DNA of 64,000 nucleotides, taken from assembly GCA_017552435.1 (NCBI GenBank), contig JAFZPZ010000076.1:1-64000 (forward strand), written 5' to 3'. The translations under genes and the position numbers were made by a program. Positions 58,697 through 64,000 of this stretch are shown here, one piece after another. Under the pieces are notes generated by a model that saw only the letters and a list, made by a program, of their open reading frames with translations, was not told the DNA's origin and did not search any database. The DNA comes from Bacteroidaceae bacterium (lineage in GTDB: Bacteria > Bacteroidota > Bacteroidia > Bacteroidales > Bacteroidaceae). Every line of letters starts with the position of its first letter. Positions within the stretch are counted from its first letter, which is position 1.

Positions 58697-59323
58697 ATGA
58701 AAAAGTTTTACATGACAATGGCTGCTATGCTGTGCGGTGTTGCAGCAATGGCACAAATTGGTACATTATCTTGCGAGGATGTTACTGTTGCAGATAATGA
58801 GACTCCTTATGTAGTTGTTCTCTTGAACACTGAGGATGCAACTGCTATTTCTGGCATTAACTTCACTATGGTTCTTCCTGATGGCGTAAGCATCGCTAAG
58901 GTTTATAACGAAGATGACGAAGAATGGGTTGATGATGTTACTTTCCCCATCGCAAAGGCTAAGCATCAGTCAGGCGTTATGACCGCAACTGAAGGCTATT
59001 TGGTATACGTAGCAGCTGAAACCAGCGTATCTTTCAAGACAACTACTAATGAAGTCGTAAAGATTGGTCTCGATGTTGCAAATCTTGCAAAGGGTACTTA
59101 TGACATCAAGTTCAAGAGCATTGGCCTGTCTGACAAGGGTAGCCCAATCAAGTCTTATGAGCAGGATGATTTCACAGCACAGCTGATTAATGGCGGTGAT
59201 GGCATCTACGAGATTAAGGCTCTTGACAACAACGCTCCCGTTTACAACCTCGCTGGTCAGCGCGTAAGCAAGGCTCAGAAGGGCGTATACGTTCAGAGTG
59301 GTAAGAAGGTTGCTGTAAAGTAA
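58697..59323 (+). CDS. Secreted cohesin-like protein with C-terminal sorting-like tail
   Basis: A 208-residue exported protein (signal peptide ~1-19, ending AAMAQ). The body (TLSCEDVTVADNETPYVVVL, INFTMVLPDGVSIAKVY, GYLVYVAAETSV, KIGLDVANLAKGTYDIKF) has the same cohesin-like strand order as the preceding protein but no dockerin. The C-terminus is APVYNLAGQRVSKAQKGVYV and then a GKKV end, the tail also found on the GH43, GH38 and EEP-family proteins, consistent with surface delivery or anchoring. A terminator follows. Confidence 0.7.
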   Translation: MKKFYMTMAAMLCGVAAMAQIGTLSCEDVTVADNETPYVVVLLNTEDATAISGINFTMVLPDGVSIAKVYNEDDEEWVDDVTFPIAKAKHQSGVMTATEGYLVYVAAETSVSFKTTTNEVVKIGLDVANLAKGTYDIKFKSIGLSDKGSPIKSYEQDDFTAQLINGGDGIYEIKALDNNAPVYNLAGQRVSKAQKGVYVQSGKKVAVK

Positions 59324-59370
59324 GTTGAAGAACTAAGCATCCGCTTTTACTCTTAAAAGTATAAACATTG

Positions 59371-59402
59371 GCCCTCGACGGATTCGTCGGGGGCTTTTTT
59401 TT
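59371..59402 (+). terminator. Rho-independent terminator after the cohesin-like pair
   Basis: GCCCTCGACG (59371-59380) pairs with CGTCGGGGGC (59385-59394), one G-T pair, followed by eight T. Confidence 0.9.
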
Positions 59403-59464
59403 GTCGCCCGATTTTCAGGATTTCTTTACTGACAAATTTTTACTGGAGTGCGGAGGAAAATTTA

Positions 59465-59617
59465 CTGCTCCGCAGAGGAAAAAATGTTCCTCCGCAGAGA
59501 AAAAAATATTCCTGCGCAGAGGAGAAAATGTTCCTGTGTGGAGAAAAAATATTCCCAGGCTGGGAATGAAACATTCCCGCACTGGGAACAAAATATTCCC
59601 CCGCTGGGAATAAATGG
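59465..59617. repeat. Seven tandem 21-22 bp palindromic repeats
   Basis: Units begin at 59465, 59487, 59509, 59531, 59552, 59574 and 59596; six are 22 bp and one 21 bp. The first four carry CCGCAGAGGAAAAAAT-like cores, the last three TTCCC-N5-GGGAA palindromes. Non-coding, between two convergent transcription units. No spacers, so not CRISPR. Confidence 0.85.
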
Positions 59618-59720
59618 TACCCTGCGGGGGATTATTTTTAGACTTAGGTCTATTTTTATCTCCCCTCTACTCGGAGCGAATTTCCATTCGCAACGGGGCT
59701 CGGGGAAGGTGGTGAGGCTT

Positions 59721-60626
59721 TTATGCTTCTTCCCACTGTTTGCGGAGCAGTTCGACGGCAGCAGGCAACACTACGGCGCGGTCGCCTTCACAGCCACACT
59801 CGAAGCTGACGAAGCCCTGATAGCCCAGCTCCTTAAGGGCGCGGAAACCATCGATGTAGTTGTCTTTCTCGCCGTCCTCGCTTGGTGTCTTGCGACGACC
59901 TCGGCTGGCAATATGAACATGTTGCAGATATTCTGTGCCTGCAGCCATGAATGCGGCATAGTCGGAGGTCTCTTCCTGCATGTGCCAGAAGTCACCCATG
60001 ACCTTCACGCCCTTGCTGTCGGCATCGCGTGCGATGGCAGCAGCATCGGCAACCAGGCGCAGGTAGAAGCACTCGCCTCTGTTCAGCGGCTCCAGAATGA
60101 CTGTTGTGCCGCACTGAACGGCAAACTCTCCCAATTCGTGCAGTTGCTCGCAGAGGTAGTTGCGCGTATCCATTGTGTGTGGACGACAAGGATTCTGCCA
60201 GTTGAAGGCAGGCACCATAATGACACCGCATGAACCAATCTTGCCTGCAGCCTCGACGATTTCACGCATCGTGCGGTCGAAGGCATCTTTCTGTTCGTCT
60301 TCGGCCAGGATGAATCCGTCGAAGCCGGCACAGATAGCAGCCATACGAACATTACGGCCCTTCAGGGCATTGTTTATCTCGTCAACGCGACCGGCCAGAC
60401 CGCGGCCACCCACCTCCAGACCTGTTACGCCCAGACTCTCCATGTAGTCAAGCTTATCCTGTAGCGTATCACCGATAGCGATACCTTCCTGGAAACAGAG
60501 ATTGAGTGGGGTTGTTGCCTTCTTATCCTTTGGCTTGGGATCACAAGAGGCCAACAGCGTCGTCGGGGCAAGTGCAGTTGCTGCTGCACCGGCCATAGAA
60601 CTTAATAGGAAATTACGTCGTTTCAT
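59721..60626 (-). CDS. Sugar phosphate isomerase/epimerase-type TIM-barrel protein, exported
   Basis: A 301-residue protein with a Tat-like signal (KRRNFLLSSM) and lipobox LLASC, then an AP-endonuclease-2/xylose-isomerase-like barrel: LESLGVTGLEVGGRG-type start, ICAGFDGFIL, VIMVPAFNW, VILEPLNRGE (metal-binding Glu), VMGDFWHM, HVHIASRGR and GFVSFECG. Such enzymes isomerise or epimerise keto-sugars and often pair with Gfo/Idh/MocA oxidoreductases, as with the gene just upstream. The substrate is not known. Confidence 0.83.
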   Translation of the reverse strand: MKRRNFLLSSMAGAAATALAPTTLLASCDPKPKDKKATTPLNLCFQEGIAIGDTLQDKLDYMESLGVTGLEVGGRGLAGRVDEINNALKGRNVRMAAICAGFDGFILAEDEQKDAFDRTMREIVEAAGKIGSCGVIMVPAFNWQNPCRPHTMDTRNYLCEQLHELGEFAVQCGTTVILEPLNRGECFYLRLVADAAAIARDADSKGVKVMGDFWHMQEETSDYAAFMAAGTEYLQHVHIASRGRRKTPSEDGEKDNYIDGFRALKELGYQGFVSFECGCEGDRAVVLPAAVELLRKQWEEA

Positions 60627-60822
60627 ATTTCTATTGTTTATAAGGAGTTAAAATGGAAGTTAAATAGGGAGTAAAGCCAGCTTTGCTGGCTGGAAGTTAA
60701 GCACTTCGTGCTGGACAATACATTTTCTGCAAATAAAACTGTCGTCCACGAGCGAAGCGAGTTTACTTCCATGAGCGAAGCGAATTAACTCCATATTTTA
60801 CTTCCATTTTTACTTCTTTTTA
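60627..60822. other. Hairpin-rich intergenic region
   Basis: Contains GCCAGC-TTT-GCTGGC, AGCACTTCGTGCT, and two copies of GAGCGAAGCGA, framed by GGAGTTAAAATGGAAG and its approximate inverse TTAACTCCATATTTTACTTC. Could be an mRNA-stability or terminator structure between two minus-strand genes. Confidence 0.45.
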
Positions 60823-62178
60823 TTATCTTCCCGGTACTGGCACAGTCATCTTGGTCAGGTCGAGCGGACCGAGTTCGAGCTTCTCGTCAATGAAATCCTT
60901 CAGGTAGTCTTGTGCCGACTGTGTCATCTCATCCCAGGTAACAGTATTGCCGGTGTAGGCAGCTTCGCGACCCATGATGCCAGCCATGCAGGAGATAGCG
61001 CAATCGGTTGCCTCCTCGTGTGCTGTGCCCTTGCGGATGTGGTTCACCCAATCCACATGTTCCAATGTGTAGGGGTCGTGCAGCTGGAACTCCTGCTTTG
61101 CCTTCTCCTCGTCGTACTTCCAGATGACGTTGCCTTCGAGGTCCTTTATCTCGTTTGTTTCACTGTTCCAACTGCCTTTGCTGCCTTGGATGAACTCGCT
61201 CACCTTGCTGCTGCAGCCGTCTATCTGGCGGCACATCGAGTGCATGTGGATGCCGTTCTCCATTGTGAAGTCGGTGCTGAAGAAGTCGTACTGGTCACCT
61301 GTCACGCGGCGTTGGCGTGAGCCGAATGCTGTAGCGGAAACAGGCTTCAGGCCGCTCATCCAGAGGAAGACGTCGATGTTGTGAACGTGCTGCTCGATGA
61401 TGTGGTCGCCGCTCAGCCACTTCCAGTTCACCCAGTCGCGGATGTTCCACTCCATATCCGTCCATCCTGCTTCACGCTGACGATACCACAGCATACCCTG
61501 GTTCCAATAAACATTGCCGCCGGTAATATCGCCGATGAGTCCTGCCTGTATCTGCTTGTTGGCCTCCACGTAGCGACGCTCGTGGTGGCGCTGTGTGCCG
61601 ACAACAACACTCAAACCCTTTGCCTGAGCCTGCTTGGCGGTTGCCATGACAGAGCGATAGCCCTTGGGATCAACGGCTATAGGTTTCTCGAGGAAGGAAT
61701 GCACGCCCTTCTCTGTGGCGTACTTGAACATCTCGGGACGGAAGACTGGAGGCGTAGTGAGGATAACCATATCCACGCCAGAGTCGATGACCTGCTTGTA
61801 GGCATCGAAGCCCACGAAGCACTTATCTTCGGGCACTTCCTGTCCGCGTTCGTTGATGAGACGGTTGCGAACATCGTTCAGACGGTCTGCAAAGACATCG
61901 CCCAGAGCGGTCACCTTGATGTTGTCGGCAGCATCCAGCAGGTTGATGATGGCACCGCTGCCACGACCGCCACAGCCGATGAGGCCCACTTTCAGTTCGG
62001 GACCGTCTATGGCCTTGTCGGGGAGTTCAGGTACATAGAATTCGCCTTCCTTCTTGAGGGGCGTGAGTTTGTTGCCGCCAGAACAGCTGGCAAGCAGTGC
62101 AGGAGCAGCTACAGCTGCAGCTCCGACAGTCGCGGCGCCAGCAAGGAAGCGGCGCCTGCTTAATCCTTCTTCTTTCAT
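60823..62178 (-). CDS. Gfo/Idh/MocA family oxidoreductase, Tat-exported lipoprotein
   Basis: A 451-residue protein. The Tat motif SRRRFLAGA is followed by lipobox LLASC (Cys 32). The NAD(P)-binding fold has VGLIGCGGRGSGAIINL, and the family hallmark EKPIAVDPKGYRSV is present. The C-terminal alpha/beta domain follows (GNVYWNQGMLWYRQREAG, DHIIEQHVHNIDV). These periplasmic enzymes oxidise or rearrange sugars released from glycans in Bacteroidetes. It is upstream of the isomerase/epimerase gene on the same strand. Confidence 0.88.
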   Translation of the reverse strand: MKEEGLSRRRFLAGAATVGAAAVAAPALLASCSGGNKLTPLKKEGEFYVPELPDKAIDGPELKVGLIGCGGRGSGAIINLLDAADNIKVTALGDVFADRLNDVRNRLINERGQEVPEDKCFVGFDAYKQVIDSGVDMVILTTPPVFRPEMFKYATEKGVHSFLEKPIAVDPKGYRSVMATAKQAQAKGLSVVVGTQRHHERRYVEANKQIQAGLIGDITGGNVYWNQGMLWYRQREAGWTDMEWNIRDWVNWKWLSGDHIIEQHVHNIDVFLWMSGLKPVSATAFGSRQRRVTGDQYDFFSTDFTMENGIHMHSMCRQIDGCSSKVSEFIQGSKGSWNSETNEIKDLEGNVIWKYDEEKAKQEFQLHDPYTLEHVDWVNHIRKGTAHEEATDCAISCMAGIMGREAAYTGNTVTWDEMTQSAQDYLKDFIDEKLELGPLDLTKMTVPVPGR

Positions 62179-62224
62179 AATTGTTTTAATTGGTGGTTAT
62201 TAATTGGGTTTATTTTTTCAAATA

Positions 62225-62272
62225 GGGCTAATAGGGCTCATGGGGCCAATGGGGCTTATAGGGCTCATGGGC
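62225..62272. repeat. Nonamer tandem repeat
   Basis: Five 9-bp units GGGCTAATA, GGGCTCATG, GGGCCAATG, GGGCTTATA, GGGCTCATG and GGCG. The stop codon of the cytochrome/SUMF1 gene (62265-62267, minus) falls inside it. Confidence 0.85.
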
Positions 62273-63773
62273 GTTCGGGTGCATCGCAGACGACCCTGAA
62301 GCCGATGCCCTTGATGTCGCTCAGCCACCAGATGCTCTTCGGGTTCTGCGGGTCTGTCTTCAGCCATGCCTCGTAGTCGCTATGGCGACGTGCAGCACAG
62401 CGCAATTCGCTGGCATCGTCGTTGTAGCAGCCGCCGCGCACCACATAGTCCGTGCCTGTGGCGGGGCCTTTGGGGTTGACTGCGTCGGCCTTGGCGTAGG
62501 CATCCTCTGCATACCAGTCCTGACAGTACTCCATCACGTTGCCCAGCATGTTACGCAAGCCGAAGGGATTGGCAGCGACGCGCGAAGGCTCCTGCGTGCG
62601 GCTCTTGCTGTTGAGGGCATAGATGGCATAGCGGTTGATGGTCGTTGTGTCGGTGCCGAAGATACTGTTCCAAAATCCTTCGCTCGAGTAGGCGGATGGT
62701 TTGCCTTCGAAGAAGTATGGTGTGTCTGTGCCGCCTCGAGCCGCATACTCCCATTCGGCTTCTGTCGGCAAGCGATAGTGGCGGCCAGTCTTCAGGCTTA
62801 GCCATTGGCAGAATGTCTCGGCAGCATAGTGCGTCATAGTGATAGCAGGACGGGAACCCATGCCCCAGCCCTGATCAGGCATGCCGAAGGGTGGGGTAGG
62901 ACCGGAAATGGCATCCACGTCCGGACGGCTGTTGTTGGCATAGATGGTTTCGGGCTTTGTGCGTCCCTCCGACATCGTCTCCACATAGAACGCCCAGTAT
63001 TGGTCCCAAGTCACTTCCATCTCGCCCATGAAGAACGGCGATACTGTTACCTCGTGTGCCGGATATTCGTCCGGGCGGCTGAACTTGTCGCCCTCCTTGC
63101 TGCCCATCATGAACTTTCCGCCCGGTACTGCTATCATGCTGATGGAGGCGCGGGTGCCAGGAATGGTCTCTATGAAGTTAGCGAAGGACGTTACTGTGGC
63201 CGGCTCCGTATAGACAGGTCCCGTCGTATCGACCGGTGCACTGGTCATCTTCTCGTGCTTGTAGCCGGCAATGAAATGTCCGGCATCCAGGTGACAGCTC
63301 ACACATTGCAGGCCCAGTTTCTCTTCGTTCTCCTCGTAATAGAGGTGTGCCGCCACACCGTCGTCCGTGACTTCCTGCGGGAAGAGATTCGTGTGGCACT
63401 TCTTGCACGAACTGTTAAAGACAATGTTCGGCGCATATTCCACCGTGCGTTTGCTCTCGAAATCGAGATCCTCCTTGTCGTGTGTCAGGTACATCCAGAG
63501 GTCATGCAACCCCATCTTCGCCTTTGCCCAGTAGTGGTGGGCTGTCCCTTCTGGCGGGAGATGACATTCTACGCAGTTTGTCTGCACACCGCTCTTGTTG
63601 TTGAAGTGGATACTCTGCTTCCAACTTGTCTCCGCTTCGGGATGTATGTGACAGGCCATGCAGGATTCGTTGGTCGATGTCGCATTGCTGGTGTAGAAGG
63701 CCGCCAATACCAGCACAATGCCGAAGCATGTGCCGCCCAGGGCTGTGAGTATGTATTTCTTTCGTGTTGTCAT
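62265..63773 (-). CDS. Tetrahaem NapC/NirT-like cytochrome c fused to a SUMF1-type domain
   Basis: A 502-residue envelope protein. A membrane anchor (7-29) precedes four CxxCH haem sites: CMACH (38-42), CVECH (67-71), CKKCH (123-127) and CVSCH (157-161), as in NapC/NrfH quinol dehydrogenases. From ~212 a formylglycine-generating-enzyme (SUMF1) fold follows: PGGKFMMGSKEGD, EYPAHEVTVSPFFMGEMEVT, RLPTEAEWEYAARGG, LGNVMEYCQDWY and VVRGGCYNDD. The two catalytic Cys of true FGE (between RGG and CAAR) are missing, so sulfatase activation is unlikely. ATG 63773 (MTTRKKYILT) overlaps the upstream stop as ATGA; an earlier in-frame ATG lies within that gene. Confidence 0.83.
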   Translation of the reverse strand: MTTRKKYILTALGGTCFGIVLVLAAFYTSNATSTNESCMACHIHPEAETSWKQSIHFNNKSGVQTNCVECHLPPEGTAHHYWAKAKMGLHDLWMYLTHDKEDLDFESKRTVEYAPNIVFNSSCKKCHTNLFPQEVTDDGVAAHLYYEENEEKLGLQCVSCHLDAGHFIAGYKHEKMTSAPVDTTGPVYTEPATVTSFANFIETIPGTRASISMIAVPGGKFMMGSKEGDKFSRPDEYPAHEVTVSPFFMGEMEVTWDQYWAFYVETMSEGRTKPETIYANNSRPDVDAISGPTPPFGMPDQGWGMGSRPAITMTHYAAETFCQWLSLKTGRHYRLPTEAEWEYAARGGTDTPYFFEGKPSAYSSEGFWNSIFGTDTTTINRYAIYALNSKSRTQEPSRVAANPFGLRNMLGNVMEYCQDWYAEDAYAKADAVNPKGPATGTDYVVRGGCYNDDASELRCAARRHSDYEAWLKTDPQNPKSIWWLSDIKGIGFRVVCDAPERP

Positions 63774-64000
63774 TGTCTTTTCATTATTAATTCCGATGGA
63801 ATCTTCACCAGTTTCTTGCCCTGGGCTCGCTTCACAGTGTTGTAGCCGAGGAACTTCAATTGATAGGTGCTGTCGGAGGTCTGTGCCAGTGTCAGTTTCT
63901 GGTCTTCGCTGCCCAGGTCGTTGGCAATGGTCACGGTGGCATGTTTGTCGTCTTTGATGTCGAAGCTGACCACATACCATACGCCGTAGATATTACCGTC
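63770..64000 (-). CDS. 3' end of an unidentified gene (partial)
   Basis: The last 76 codons of a frame that continues past the window edge: DGNIYGVWYVVSFDIKDD ... LTLAQTSDSTYQLKFLGYNT ... LVKIPSELIMKRQ. Beta-strand-rich with no recognised motif. Its stop overlaps the start of the cytochrome/SUMF1 gene by 4 bp, so the two are translationally coupled; a role in the same electron-transfer complex is inferred from that only. Confidence 0.55.
   Translation of the reverse strand, partial: DGNIYGVWYVVSFDIKDDKHATVTIANDLGSEDQKLTLAQTSDSTYQLKFLGYNTVKRAQGKKLVKIPSELIMKRQ

Overview
The window looks like a chromosomal segment of a Bacteroidales bacterium, most likely Prevotellaceae-like. The evidence is: (i) many genes are preceded by the Bacteroidetes promoter pattern TTTG or TTG - 19 to 21 bp - TAnnTTTG, with few Shine-Dalgarno sites; (ii) several secreted proteins end in a YNLAGQR...GIY...GKKV tail; (iii) the gene content is typical (HU-HIG protein, Wzi-type outer-membrane protein, glycoside hydrolases with appended domains, Tat or lipoprotein oxidoreductases). 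The species cannot be read from the sequence alone.

Layout. 1-324: 3' end of a 23S rRNA gene, 5S rRNA and the rrn terminator. 331-8422: surface-polysaccharide genes (acyltransferase/glycosyltransferase fusion, GT2, Wzi-like protein, small lipoprotein, WecA-like initiating transferase, and convergent CapD-like nucleotide-sugar dehydratase). 8568-11461 (minus): thiE-like, prs and a PAP2-phosphatase gene as one coupled unit. 11649-24250: glycan-degradation genes (GH43 with GLUG repeats, CarboxypepD_reg protein, GH38 alpha-mannosidase, convergent endonuclease/exonuclease/phosphatase family protein, GH20 hexosaminidase), with a repeat-rich 900-bp gap and an orphan possible BECR-type nuclease inside. 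24287-31268 (minus): HU-like regulator, then an AddA/AddB-like helicase-nuclease pair. 31269-39833: AT-rich accessory island with repeat arrays, a HEPN-motif gene pair, an HNH nuclease next to a 10-repeat protein with a central Vsr/DUF559-like nuclease domain, a DUF4238 protein, and a small ORF plus DUF3841 gene framed by inverted palindromes. 39834-48108: housekeeping (panB, PAP2, two-propeller GH43 protein, gdhA, comF, pepD). 48161-57792: a 2766-residue protein joining GH18, alpha-2-macroglobulin, SGNH-hydrolase and LamG-like parts, then a PD-(D/E)XK nuclease and a J-domain membrane protein. 57959-59323: two cohesin-like secreted proteins, one with a dockerin. 59721-64000 (minus): sugar isomerase and Gfo/Idh/MocA oxidoreductase, a tetrahaem cytochrome fused to a SUMF1-type domain, and the 3' end of a further gene.

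The most unusual features are: the giant GH18-A2M-SGNH-LamG fusion; the HNH plus repeat/Vsr-like nuclease pair; two exactly 78-bp palindromic elements inserted in frame in the adjacent addA- and addB-like genes; a large set of different heptanucleotide tandem repeats, both intergenic and in frame; and several tandem arrays of imperfect palindromes with an exact 21-22 bp period, one of them directly upstream of the HU-like gene promoter. All family names are from reading motifs; no database search was possible.
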